Positions 22,186 to 34,181 of a stretch of 64,000 nucleotides of DNA are shown one piece after another. Below the pieces are notes generated by a model. That model was not told the origin of the DNA and did no database searches. It saw only the letters and a program-made list of their open reading frames with translations. The stretch comes from Rhizophagus irregularis (Eukaryota > Glomeromycota > Glomeromycetes > Glomerales > Glomeraceae), in NCBI RefSeq assembly GCF_026210795.1, contig NC_089435.1, forward strand, positions 3,348,001 through 3,412,000, read 5' to 3'. Made by a program: the position numbers and the translations under genes. The first letter of the stretch is position 1. Each line of letters begins with the position of its first letter.

Positions 22186-25100
22186 TGGGATGGCGAAAAT
22201 ACTCGAAATAACGAAGAATAGCTTGACGTTTTCATATATGTATGTTTCCATAAATGGTTGATGACTAACTGTAAGTCATTAATTCAAACTCTTTGACTTC
22301 CTTCTTGCTATATGTCACATGAGAGTGCGCCGATCAAAAAATAATATCTGAATTAGTTGTCGATCGGTATTTCGGACAAGACAAGGTCATGAATATTTCC
22401 TGTGCATTTGCATGTTTATTTAATGGAATTTGTTATACCACCAATAAAAAAAAGTAATGAAATAACCAAATTTCAAATGATAATTTAGAATTTTTAAAAA
22501 TTAGCACCTTTAACAAAATTACTTTTAAGATTGCATTCCAAAATGAGATGATCTTTTGAAATTACGCCATTTACACTTAACGAATTAGAGTGAAGACAAT
22601 CACATGCTTCAATTGATTAATAAGGTTATTTCCCAGTATTTATAATGATGAAAACATTTATAAGCTGTAGTATGTATTTATTTATACGAAAATAATAACA
22701 ATTAAGCTAATTAAAATATACAATTCAACTAGCTAAATAGGCATTAATTTTTTTCTATAACTTTTTTTGCTGGTTTTTTTTTCTTTTAAACCAATTTTTT
22801 TGGTTTTTGTTTAGATTCAGTGATAACTATATTGTCCGATTTGCGTCAAGTGACTTCAGGTTAAAATTAGTTAAATCCAAGAAATAAAATAGAATAAATA
22901 AAAAATATAAAAATGCAAAATCTGATAGTTGATTTTTAGTAAAGCTATATTTCACATAAATATCTTTTATCAAAAATGTTAGCAACGTATACGTAATTTA
23001 TCTAATAATTGAAAAATCCTTTCATACATATTCCATATTACTCAGGATACTGTTTGATAATGGTCGAATGTATCAGTTGCGGTGTCATAATCCGTTTCAG
23101 ATGGAGCGGGAGAACACGTCGTGTTGGGTGGTAGATGGACTAAACATATATGTAGTTCCTATAATGCAGATTTTTTAACTAATCACTGTTAAATCAGTAA
23201 TTTCGGGTATATTAAAACATCAGCTAAATGTTTAGATTATAGGTTTTTACGATGGAAATTATGCATAAATTTTTTTTAAAGGACGAGCTAACATTTTTCA
23301 AACATTTGTCTAAAGATATATAAAGCCTGTTCTTCGCATTAAATTTTTATTTTTTTCATTTTCTTTCCTATTGATTTTGAGCATGTATCTCACGTGCTCT
23401 TTTCAATTGTTTTGAGATAGTCATTTACCCTTTAAAAATCTAAAATCTTCAAAAGTTTGAGAAATCATACTTTATTAACTTTTAAATAATATTAAAAGAC
23501 ATAAACAAATTCACAATAGTTTGAAGAAAATGAAAATAGAACGCTTTTTTGAGAAAATATTTCCTATAAAAAAGTAGCAATAAACTTACTTTATACTTGT
23601 TGTGCTTCTTACTTACTTTCTTTTTAAGAAAAATCGCGTTATTTTATAAAAGAGGTGATGATTAAGAATACTTTTGCAGAATTTGTATGAGAAATGATGA
23701 GATTAACTTTAATAGCTCTGATAGCTTAATATGTCGATCTCGGAAAAAATAAATTTTTGTTTGATTCAATTAATCAATCTGCCACCCCAACGTCGTGTCA
23801 TTTCAAAAATTCTTTGTTACGTTCGTTAATGGCTACTTATTATAACGATAACGATAAAAATGAATAAATTATAAATTTCGAAAGATTCTAGATATTACTA
23901 ACTATATTTATTCAGAATGTCACTTTAGACTAACCTAGTCCAATTATAATAATTGAGCCATAATCTGAACTTACAGTAATATTGCAGATTCTGGCAATAA
24001 TAAAAATTTTATTACTATTATTGAAAATTACGTTTTTTTTTTACTTTTCAAAAACTAATTAGGACTAAATTAAAATAATTGTAACATATACTATTATATT
24101 AAATATGTATATGACGCCTTATATTCTCCATAAATTAAAGTCTTTTGATTTAGTACACACCATTTCGTAAAATCCATCATTTATCCTGTTGTTTTATTCT
24201 AATAATTATTTTTTCTTGTAACGTAAATTTTCAATAATAATTTAATAAAATAAATTATGTAATACTAATGAGTTTGTATACAATATTTTGTAATGTGAAA
24301 AGTATATGCATGAATGAGTTAAATAGTTTATATGTTTAACAGATAATAGAAGTAACTACGTTGTTCTTTCAAAATACTGATTTTTACAAATAAATTTAAT
24401 TTAGAAATGCTGAGGAGTTGCTAAGGTAGTCCTTCCCATAATATGCTGCAGTTCAGCAGTTGGCCTCAAATACCAAGAAAATACCTACTGTAGTAAATAC
24501 TAAATAATGAACTGTATACACGATTTACGATTTAATAAAATATTTATTTAATTAAAAGCAAGATTATTTTATACTTATTACGAATAATACATTTAAAATC
24601 AGCTCGATCAATTTCTATTATTATATAAATTCATGTATACTTAAACAAATACCCAATATTAAATAGTTATCGTTCTGACGTTTTTGATCATGCATTAATT
24701 AATAACATCATAAATAAGATATACTAACTAATCCACTTATTTCTTTACTCCACTTTATTATATCAATCTTGTGTTATTGCTATGCCTAATAAAAATATCG
24801 GTCTATGAAAATTTGCATGTTCCTATTGGGCTGAACGATAATCCACTTATTTTATATAACAAGCACTTTCGGAGTAATAATTTATAACCTATTTTGTAGA
24901 AAAAATCATGGCCACTGGCTTACTGTTAACAATGATAATAGTGCCGCTTCCATAATAGTCTAAATAGGCTATAATCTGATTGTTTTTTACTATGGACGGA
25001 GTTGTGTGAACTTCCAAATTTTGGAGGACTTTAAAATCAGACACAGGCTATTTTCAGTTTACATTAAAAATAAGAGCTATCAAAGGCTAAGTAGTCATTT

Positions 25101-25235
25101 CTGAAAATTTCGCTTAAATTTTTCGCGTTCTTAATTTTCGTTTACTGATTATTTTACTTCGTGTGCTGCGATTTTATTACAGGTCTTCCTTCCAAGTAAC
25201 AAATCGTGTAAATAAAAATAACTTTACTAATACAA
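22186..25235. other. 3-kb intergenic region
   Basis: A+T rich with a few islands of mixed composition (23.08-23.15 kb GTTGCGGTGTCATAATCCG; 24.9-25.05 kb). No open frame, TIR pair or RNA motif recognised. Confidence 0.4.
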
Positions 25236-25938
25236 ATGTCTACATCCAAAACCGAACCATCTATCCCTTACGGAAAATACTTTGAATTCTTTCCACCAAA
25301 AGTATGGTCATTACAACACTTTAGTGCAATGATCAACGAATACTATGAAAATACAGATAAGAGGAATATTAATAACGCATTTTATAAAGCACTAAAGGAT
25401 GTTGAAAATAATCAAACTTTTACAGAAGAAGCTAGTCAAATTGCTAAAGAGCTCATAAAGAAGAAAAGGGTAAGTACAATATGGTGAAAATAAGATTTGT
25501 GCCCCTTGCTTGCGTTCCGTTCCCAAAAGGTGTTGTACAGTGGTCACCTTAGGTGCACATTTTCTAGGTGTCTATTCACCGGCTCTTGTCACTTCACATT
25601 GCGTTCCGTCCCCAATGAGTTGCTACAAGTTCTGAGGGCACCTGGTAAGTGCAGTAGGTTGTCAACATTAGTTTCTTTGATAAAGGTCTATTGATTCTGG
25701 AGGTAGATTCAATTATGTACCTTCCTTTATATACAACAAAAAGCTAATCTGTTGGTATCTTCTGCATCTGACCATTATTATCCTAATTTTATCTGATTTT
25801 ACTTATTATGAAAATATTTCTCACCTGATCTTGCTTTCTAAATAGGATATTAAAGAAATAAGTACAAAGCAAAACTTAACAACTATGGAAGCAGATACAA
25901 ATAGTTCATCCACCTCAAAAAAGAGAAAAATCATGTAG
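25236..25938 (+). CDS. Unknown small protein, 2 exons, 108 aa (possible readthrough extension)
   Basis: Exon 1 (25236-25469) starts MSTSKTEPSIPYGKYFEFF and continues through KVWSLQHFSAMINEYYENTD and ASQIAKELIKKKR to a perfect donor (AGG|GTAAGT). A 376-bp intron holds a repeat. Exon 2 (25846-25938) gives DIKEISTKQNLTTMEADTNS and a basic tail KKRKIM before TAG, a possible nuclear-localisation end. I do not recognise the family. The stop sits in ATG TAG CAG TCA G|GTAAGT. The stop is followed by a strong splice donor whose use brings the next exon (26096 onward) into the same frame, so either the TAG is a lesion or it is read through. Composition is ordinary coding and the start context is AAATG. 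Confidence 0.5.
25509..25652 (+). repeat. Two-copy GC-richer repeat inside the intron
   Basis: TTGCGTTCCGTTCCCAAAAG...TCACCTTAGGTGCA (from 25509) and TTGCGTTCCGTCCCCAATGA...GCACCTGGTAAGTGCA (from about 25598) are imperfect copies about 90 bp apart. They stand out by G+C content from both exons and explain the unusually long intron, so they look like a later insertion. Confidence 0.6.
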
Positions 25939-26095
25939 CAGTCAGGTAAGTAATGTTCAAACTACAGAATTGGTTGATATGTTTAATAAGCAGGAGATAA
26001 TATAAAATAGTTGAATACTATACTCCTTGCATATTATATTAACAGATTCCTTGGCAGCTAATATTACAATCACTATATGCATTTTTGTTTTCAGA

Positions 26096-26206
26096 TCTTA
26101 TTAGCTTAAAAGATGCATTATCTTACATCCCACCTAATATCACCTACTCTCCTTATGGAACTTCCTCCAAGAGTACTACAAAAGTAGGTGGTAAACTACC
26201 AAAAAA
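26096..26206 (+). pseudogene. In-frame downstream exon(s) of the 25.2-kb gene
   Basis: After a TTTTCAG acceptor the frame continues as DLISLKDALSYIPPNITYSP, then YGTSSKSTTKVGGKLPKK. It joins in phase to the donor directly after the TAG of the upstream exon. Past KLPKK the sequence loses good coding character: a weak GTTCTA donor and a TTTACTAG acceptor could remove 56 bp but lead to early stops. The same segment exists as an inverted copy at 26.68-26.77 kb that goes on much further, so this plus-strand copy appears truncated. Confidence 0.4.
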
Positions 26207-26264
26207 GGTTCTATTGTGGAACAATTTTATATCACTTGAATCAAATTCTTTCATTTACTAGGGT

Positions 26265-26775
26265 AAAGATTTTCCGTCTCATATAATTCTTCAAATACCA
26301 TGTCTGGCATTTCATGTGCCCAATTTCCAGCTGCAGGAAGATATTCTCTCCATTTGAACCGTAAATCCGAGGAACTGGAGTTAAAAATGGGACGTAATTG
26401 GCACATCAAGCGTTGGATTTTCCTAATTGTCAGTGTAAATCACTAAATTACTACTCGTATTGAGTGTACATGAAAATCCTTTGCTTCACTTTGGACAATA
26501 ATCTAATTTACCATTACCAGGAATATTTTTACATCAAATGCTCAAAAATTTGGCTTATGTTCATTAGGATATTTACATTTATGGCTTGATGAACAATTTC
26601 TTCATTTGTTTATCTTAAATTTTAATGAATTGTTGTTCCTTGGCTGGTTGCTTATTATCAAAATGATGGTACATTTTCCATATTAAAGATATTTTCCTAC
26701 GATCGAACTTTTTTGGTGGTTTGCTATCTACCTCCACAGTATTTTTGAGGAAGTTCCATAAGGAGAGTGATTATT
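26265..26775 (-). pseudogene. Inverted, longer copy of the 3' half of the 25.2-kb gene
   Basis: On the minus strand TCTCCTTATGGAACTTCCTC (about 26770) and ACCACCAAAAAAGTTCGATC repeat the plus-strand exon at 26140-26210. The frame then reads SKPPKKFDRRKISLIWKMYH and HFDNKQPAKEQQF, with a stop. After about 170 bp of broken sequence it resumes as IRKIQRLMCQLRPIF and FKWREYLPAAGNWAHEMPDM, then VFEELYETENLYPSK, and a stop at about 26265. The last blocks read like genuine protein and probably represent the true C-terminus of this unknown family. Frame changes between blocks argue for a pseudogene. Confidence 0.45.
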
Positions 26776-26779
26776 ATTT

Positions 26780-27242
26780 AAATAAATACTAATAATAGCT
26801 GGAGAAAAAAGCCTAGGGGAGTCCTTAGAATTTTTTAATACTTTTTAAAGTTGATATTACTTAGAGAAAATCTGACATTACCAATTTTTTAGATTAGTTG
26901 AAATTAAATAACTTTTATTACAAACAAATTTGGGATAGCAAACCTGATTCCATTATTAGAAATTTTTTTTTTTTATTATAAAAAATACACTTTATTTGGT
27001 CAAAGTGAAATAATTACACCATCATTAAGGAACTTTGAAAATATGAATTGAATAATTCTTTTTAAATCTTGATCAGATCAAGTGAAAAATATGACTAATA
27101 ATAAGTCAATGACTAAAACTCAAAGAAAGGAAGAAAGTATGGTATCCACTCGACAACTTTATCAAACAAATCATAGGTGCTTAATTGTGAATAAAATCAT
27201 CAATTATTTTATTTCCACTGGTCCAGTTTATAAAATCTTACT
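26780..27242. other. Intergenic, nothing clear
   Basis: A+T-rich, homopolymer runs; no gene or repeat boundary recognised. Confidence 0.4.
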
Positions 27243-27600
27243 GTTTAGCTCATTTTCGTCTTTTCTCCATTTTTTTGTTTTCTTTTTGTCTCTTCATTTC
27301 TTTTGCCCTTTTTATTCGTCCCTTGCTTCGTTTTTTCTGTTGTTTTTTATTTCCTCTTCGTTCCTTTCGTCTTTTTCATTCTTTTACACTATTTTTCGTT
27401 CCTTTCATTTTTATTCCATTCCCACTTCATCTTTTTTGTTCCTTTGCACTATCCTTTGTTATTTTCATTTTTTTTCATTCCTTTTCATTCCTTTTGTTTC
27501 TTTCACTCTCCTTTTGCTCCATTTCGTTCCTCCATCACTCCCCTTCGTTTCTTTTATTCTCTTTTACTCTCCCTATTTTTCCATACCCTCATTTTTTTTG
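27243..27600 (+). repeat. Pyrimidine-rich low-complexity tract
   Basis: About 360 bp, almost all C and T on the plus strand, built on TTCNTTCCTTTTCATTC-like words. Long hydrophobic frames in all three plus frames are a by-product of the composition. A similar tract lies at 48.77-49.57 kb, and both have related sequence downstream (see the dispersed repeat). Confidence 0.8.
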
Positions 27601-28316
27601 ATTAATTTTTTAGAAGTATTTTCGAAAAAACTTTAATATTATGAAATCACTACAAATATTTTTTATTATTTATAATCAACTAGGAAAAACATTTGAATAA
27701 TTAAATATATTAGAATCTATTCATTTCATTTATTACTATTCTTTTGGTATTTATTTTATTTGATAAATTATTAATTTAACTAAACTATTTGAATTAAAAT
27801 CTTTATTCAAAAATCTGGTGATTATTTAGACTATTTTAGAGAATTTCGGATATGGATTTGGTTGTAATAATCTATTATTAAATCAACAATTTCTTCAATT
27901 AATTAATTATAAAATATTGTAAAATATCAATTTTTTTGATTTTTATTTGACAATCAAACTATTTATCAGCGTTCAAAAAATTTTATATCAACGTCGGTCA
28001 ATTTTCCTATATGTTATATTGATTTTTTTTAAAAAATAATAATTTTGTAAATATATTTAATATAATATTTTATTCTTTAATTAATAATAAAAAAAAAGAA
28101 GAAAAAAAAATTAAAAAAAAATTAATAATAAAAAAAAAATTAAGGCAAAATTTTATTAACCGGAATTGGATTAGATGTACAACATGACTTGCCGATCAAG
28201 CGAGTCTTAACTATAAATAACATGTATCAGCAATTCAAAATTAATTTATACAGGCTAATCTAAACGTTATGGCTACACATTGTATTTTTTTTTTAGTTAT
28301 ATAGATATAGATTTAT
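27599..28316 (+). repeat. Dispersed repeat, copy 1 (related to 50.03-50.57 kb)
   Basis: A block TTTTTAGAAGTATTTTCGAA plus AAAA...TTTAATATT...ACTACAAATATT (27606-27660) and a later block TATACAGGCTAATCTAAACG...TTTTTTTTTAGTTATATAGAT (28247-28312) both recur in the same order and orientation near 50.03 and 50.51 kb, again just downstream of a pyrimidine-rich tract. The DNA between the blocks is A+T rich and length-variable. Confidence 0.65.
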
Positions 28317-28429
28317 AACAATAAATGTTCAGTTACAACTCCTGTTTCTAATTTCAAGTTATTGCCTCGCATATAACAGTTTAGAACGCCCCGTCTAACT
28401 TGTTTAAATGAAAAATAATATCCAATGAT

Positions 28430-28665
28430 TACTCGAGAATAAAATCACGCTGATCAGCGTTTAGAATTTACATAAACTACATTTGAAGGGTCGTTATCGT
28501 GATACATGAATTTTGATTGTAATTTTACTTAATTCTGTCGGTATAGAATTAATATTTCCTTGTAATAAAAAAAATATGGAAGGAATTTTCAAGTTAGGTA
28601 AATTAATATTATTAATATTTTAAGAAATATTAGAATTTAATTAATTGCAAATCATGAAAACTTTC
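28430..28665 (+). repeat. Upstream decoy copy of the TPR gene's promoter and first exon
   Basis: AATCACGCTGATCAGCGTTT...AGAATTTAC, TTTTACTTAATTCTGTCGGT and ATATGGAAGGAATTTTCAAG...GGTAAAT repeat, with changes, the sequence at 28848-29090. In this copy the short first exon reads MEGIFKL before a GTAAAT donor. It keeps an ATG and donor, so alternative transcription or first-exon use is possible. Confidence 0.7.
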
Positions 28666-29054
28666 ATCAATACTTAGAAAAATTAGAGGAACGGTAAATA
28701 AAGTTTACAATATCCTAGTTAGCATAAATAGAAAAGTTAATATAAATTATAGGATAGACATTTTTGGTATTTACAAATTGCATGTCCGTGGGAAAAATTT
28801 TTTTTTCTCCTAGTACTTGAAAAAAAAAAGTAAAAGAATAACCAATGAAATCACACTGATCAGCGTTTAGAATTTACGCCCAAATTTTTACAAATATTTG
28901 CGACACAACATTACATTAAATAAATACTGAAATAGTGTACACTTTTGAATGAGTACAAATTCACAGTTATCGTGTTACATACATTTTGATTATAATTTTA
29001 CTTAATTCTGTCGGTATAATAAAAATTTTCTTACTTCTTTTTGTAATAAAAAAT

Positions 29055-32000
29055 ATGGAAGGAAGTTCAAGTCAGGTAAATTATTTTTTTAAACAATATT
29101 AAAATTTAATTAATTGCATATCATTAAAACTATCTTTATATAATAACAGAGTGGAAATTCTTCTACCAATACTGCTTCTGGTAGCTTAGAAAATAACGAC
29201 CCTGTTTCATATAAAACGATTTTGTATGAAAATATGTCCAACAATCGTATCCTTCTCAAATTAGAAGAGGATGAATTCATTACTCCAGATGAAAAAGTAG
29301 AAGAACTTTTAAAAAATCTAACTAAACCAAGTTATTTGTATGCACTTAAATTACTTTTTGAAAATTTACAAAATGAATTTTCGTCTCAAGTTTTAGAAAA
29401 TTCATTAGAAGCTTTAGTTGATACTTCTTTTAAACATTATTCAAAAGAAAGTGTAGCTAGATTGGAATTACATTTAAGAATTTTGGTTACTGTTTTAGAA
29501 CGGATATGTTTTTCACCAATAGTACTTAGTAAAGAACTTCGAGATAAAGTTTATAATTCTTTAGCAAAATTTGCAGAAATTCATCGTAAAACAACTCAGG
29601 TTATCGAAATAGGACTTGATAATAATTTTAGGACAAATTTTAATCAATTCAATCAACAAAATAATGATCAAATTGCAATTAAAAAGCGTAATTATAATAT
29701 TGATTTTTTATTAATCCATTTACGAGATACTCTTCATAGTTTACGTGATGATGAAACTTGGTTTCAAGAAATTATACGAAGAACTAAAGATTTTCTTAAA
29801 GCTGCATTAAATATTACGCCAGGAATTTTATCAATAGCAGGAGTTACTCTCCCAAATGATAATTGTTCAATCTTATCACTGCTTACTCAAGTACGTCAGA
29901 GTTTAAGTTTTAAATATCCAGTAGCATCTTATTATGTAGATTGGAGAATTATGTTAATAATTCAACATAATCTTTTCATTTGGTCTGAAAGTGAAAAGAT
30001 TATAAGTAAAAAATTTGGAGAATTAGTATTAATGGAATATATTTGGAGTTTTTTGGAAAGAGAATGGGTTAATGCTGTGGACAAATCTATTTTAGATTCT
30101 CAAACAAAATTTGATGAAGTATCAAATAAAGTCGCTAAAGCTTTGAAAAATACTGGAGGCTTTTTAAATGAACTTGCTGGAAATGAACCTATAGCACTAC
30201 CACATATTTTGTGGTTTGGAATATTAGATCTTGCACAAAATCTTATCCAAAGATCATCTCGAATAGCAACATATGGTCTTTGTTATTATTTAGCAATTGA
30301 ATCACTTAATAAAGCACCAAGCAGTTTTATTCAGTTTAAATCTATTGAATTATTATTACATTTATATAATATTGATAATAAAATGTTTTCAATGATTGAA
30401 ATTGATTTTGATCAATACACACAAAAATTAAGTGAAAATAATTTGGAAGATTCTTTAGAAAAATTTCGAAATTTATTAACTTTTGTTAAAGAGAAATACC
30501 ATGAAGATTTAAAAATTCTAAGTAATAATACTGGAAAAGGAAAAGAGGGGAAAGGAAAAAAATCAAATCAAAATTCATATTTAAAGAAAGAACAAATATC
30601 AAATTCTAACATTTTAGATGTTATAGCAGATGAAATTACTTGTCCAATTAATAGTGAACCAACGGATCAATTATGTATTTTAAAATGCCAACATATGTTA
30701 GCATTAAACAATTTAAAAAAGTTGAAGCAAAAAATATGTCCCAATTGTCGAGAAAAAATTGAAGATAATGATATTAGATATTTATCACAAAATTCAATTT
30801 ATAAAAATTTATATACAAAATTTTTTGAATCTGGACATATTTTACCTTCAATTGAATTAGAAAATTCCGATCAATTATATGAAACTGACGATTCAGATAA
30901 TTCAGAAGTTGAACTCATATTAACTAAAAAAAAGAAATTTATGAATCCAATTATTAAATTTAATTCAAAAATATCATCCTCAATACTTTCAAGAATTACA
31001 AAAAAACAACATCCAACATATCAAAATATTATAAAAGAAATAAATGAAAAAAATTATGAAAAAGCTGAATCTTTATGCAAAGAATTTATAAATTTTTTTC
31101 CTAAAAGTTATTCATTAAGATGTATTTTAGCGTATATTTATAGATGTCTTAACAATTACGAACAAGCTCACTTTTTTTTAAAGGAAGCTATTGATTTAAA
31201 TCCAAAAAGATCAGTTGCTTATTTTATTTGTGGAGAAATATTTTTTAGACAAAATGATTATGGTGAAGCAATATATAATTTAAAAGAAACAAATTATTTA
31301 GAAAGGTCAATAATTTATAAAGCAAAAATAAATAACTCATATATATTACTCGGAAATAGTTACTTATTACGTGGTCATTATGCTGATTATGATGGTTATT
31401 ATGATGATGATGATGATTATGATGATTATGATGATTATACAGAAGCTATAAAAAATTATAATATTGCATTAAAAAATGATCCAAATAATTATTTATGTCT
31501 TAAAAATTGCGCATACGCTTATGAAATAAAAGAAGATTATTTAAGTACATTAAATTTATTAGATAAATTATTAAATATCAATAAGGAGGATTCTTTGGTT
31601 TTATGTTATTATGGAGAAAGTTTATATAATATGACACAATATAGAAAAGCTATATCATACTTTACAAAAGCTTATACTATAGATCCAGAAAACATTCATA
31701 ATTTGAATAGGAGAGCTATTACATACTATATTATTAAGGAATATGATAAAGTATTATCAGATCTTGATAAAATCATACAATTAGATCCATTAAATAGTTC
31801 AGCATATTATCTTAAAAGTTTAACGTATTATACAAAGAATGATAATAACAATGCTAAAGTATCATTTAAAAAGTATGCAGAATTATTGAATTCTGATAAT
31901 GATTTAGCAAAGGTTCATTTATTTTATCTAGAATACTTGCTAAATAATAATAGTTCTAAAGATTTAAACGATATATTAACAAAAATCGATCAAATTCATA

Positions 32001-33069
32001 ATTATAGTTCTTTTGAATATGAATTTCTACAGTTTATTAAATGCAAAATTTATATTGAATTAAAAGAGTATAGTAAAGCAAGACTAGCTTTAAATAATAT
32101 ATGGAACTTTGTATTTATTAGTTATATTATACAAGAGCATCCAGATTTTTGGTCATATTTATATGAAGTTTGTGAAATTAACAAAAATGATTTTACCGAA
32201 TTTGGAATTGTCGATGAATTTAGTAAATATATGTATGAAGGTAAGAAAATATTCAAATTATTTATTATCTTCTATTTAAGTTAATGATAATTAATATCTT
32301 AAACTCTTTAGAACATGATGTATATTTTGTTTCAATTCTTACAAATTTGAATAGTGAACTTTGTCAATTTCAAGAAAGTGATATAAGCAGGTAAAGTCTA
32401 CTCATAATAATACTTTAAGTCAAATACAAATTAATCATAATTTTAAAATTAAAGTTTATCAGGGCTGGTATTGTCTTCTAAAAATGGAAATCTTCGTTTG
32501 GTTTTGCCTATGCTAAAAAATTATAAGAATTATTTAATTTGTAAAATGAATGTCAAAAAAATATTATCTAAGGATTGCTTTATAAAATTTATAATCAATG
32601 ACGTAAGTTAATTAGTTAAAATCTCAATTATTTTATTTAATTTAAATTAATACTAACTTAATTATAGAATTATCAAGATTGTATGTTAAAACATAAAGAT
32701 GTATCAAAACTTGAGGGGTTAGGTTGGATAGAATATCAGATTTCAGAATATAGGCCACTTGATGTTCAACTTTCAATTGAAATAAATTCTATTGAAATGG
32801 TACGTTCCTATTTACTTATTCAGATTAATTTCCCCTTCAGAACAAAATATAATATTATTTTTTGATTCACATAGCAAATAGAATATATTCGATTTGGAAG
32901 TAATCCAAGAAAAGTAGCTTACATTCCCGACATGAGTTTTATAAGCTATTTGTTACCAGATTATCACAAATTTTTCTCAAATGTTCCAGAAACTTTCAAA
33001 GACAAGTATTTTTCAAGAAAAGAAATGGAAAATTTACTTGATTTAAAAGATATCCTTAACAGCTTATAA
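29055..33069 (+). CDS. RING/U-box-like zinc finger plus TPR-repeat protein, 6 exons, about 1,214 aa
   Basis: Exon 1 (29055-29075) encodes MEGSSSQ. The large exon 2 (29150-32240) follows, then 32312-32390, 32463-32602, 32668-32799 and 32875-33069 (stop TAA). The N-terminal 500 residues are helical and unrecognised (LLKLEEDEFITPDEKVEELL). A Cys/His cluster near residues 503-545 (ITCPINSEPTDQLC, LKCQHM, KICPNCREKIED) resembles a RING or U-box E3 finger. From about residue 630 to 1025 come TPR units (YEKAESLCKEFINFFP, YEQAHFFLKEAIDLNPK, YRKAISYFTKAYTIDPE, YDKVLSDLDKIIQLDP). An Asp/Tyr run interrupts one unit (residues about 753-772). Likely a protein-binding ubiquitin-ligase-type factor (inferred). 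Junction 3/4 is one base out of phase if the good GTAAAG donor is used; a GTGATA donor 13 bp earlier restores phase. Confidence 0.7.
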
Positions 33070-33533
33070 TTATATACTTTTCTTAATATTATCATTTTTG
33101 CTATATTCAACATACTTCAGAAAATTTTTTAAATATTAAATAAAAAGAAAATCATTCGTTTCAAGAATTTATTATTGAATATTAAAATTGATACCTGTTG
33201 GAATTTACATCTACTCCTGGAAAAATGCACAAACAAATTTGTATGGTGTAGAATACTTCATAAAATGTTTAGTTACTCAACTTTATAGTAAGTGATAAAA
33301 TATTATATAAAACATTTATTCAAATTTTTAATTATATTAGTTAAATTTGACAGCCAATGTTTTGTTATTAAAGACAAGCATCACTGAATAAAATGTATCG
33401 TATATTAATTTATTTGATACAATAAATCTTTACTAGAAATAAATAAATAAATAAATAAATCTGCTATCCTTTATTAAAAAAAACCAATCATTACTTTTAA
33501 CCAAACTTTAGGATTTAAATTCCATAGAATGTT
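33070..33533. other. 3' flank with (AAAT)n microsatellite
   Basis: An AAAT repeat of about six units at 33439-33462 is the only clear feature. Confidence 0.5.
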
Positions 33534-33650
33534 TCAATTTTCAATAATATCAATAATATCATTAATATTTGATCTATTTAAAGGCGAATTATCCCAACAT
33601 TTTATCATTAAATCCGAAGTTCCTTTGATATCGAAAATTCATTACGTAAT
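33534..33650 (-). pseudogene. Kinase C-lobe fragment
   Basis: Minus strand reads NEFSISKGTSDLMIKCWDNS, then PLNRSNINDIIDIIEN and a stop. The IKCWD...P..R.....I sequence is the last helices of a kinase C-lobe (compare IIKCWDAEIENRPTIKEL in the intact kinase at 45.6 kb). No N-lobe or catalytic loop is seen upstream. Confidence 0.6.
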
Positions 33651-33964
33651 AATAATATATCATATTTTGGTATAACACTATAATTTGAATCTTCACTTTT
33701 TTCTTCAAAAGATTCTGAAAAATTCTTATAAAACGTTTCCGCTATGAAAATCGCGATGTACGTATAACTGCTACTTCTAATAATATAGGAATTGTCACCA
33801 GTTTCTAATCAAGCTGAAAATATTAGAATTTAGAAGGAAGTAAATGAGAGAGAGAAAGAAAATGAGAAAATTTTAACGATAAAAACGTTACGTATATCAT
33901 TTTTTTAGCATCAAAGTCACCCAACGTACAAAATCAATGTAATTGAATTTTTTATATATGTGCC

Positions 33965-34181
33965 AAAATTATTGTACCACAAAAAATTGCTTAACGTGAT
34001 TTTTTTTGAAAAACTAAAAATAAAGCATTAATAAAATTTGCAAACAATAAACTATTTAAATATTTTATTTATACAGTTATTTGGTTATGAGATACAACGA
34101 TTTGCACTTAATGCCGGCCAAAATGGCCATAATTTATAATTCTGGCCAGTGTAAAATTTTACGAAGTGGTACAATAATTAT
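33965..34181. mobile_element. Possible 217-bp MITE with 16-bp inverted ends
   Basis: AAAATTATTGTACCAC (33965-33980) and GTGGTACAATAATTAT (34166-34181) are inverted copies with one mismatch. The interior contains GCCGGCCAAAATGGCC and TTCTGGCCAG words like those inside the 43.65-kb element. No convincing target duplication, so the ends are uncertain. Confidence 0.4.

Noticed and set aside
27082-27636. Three overlapping plus-strand open frames of 100-184 codons rich in Phe, Leu and Ser
   Set aside because: They run through a C/T-only tract, where any frame is open and hydrophobic. Being open in all three frames is a composition effect.
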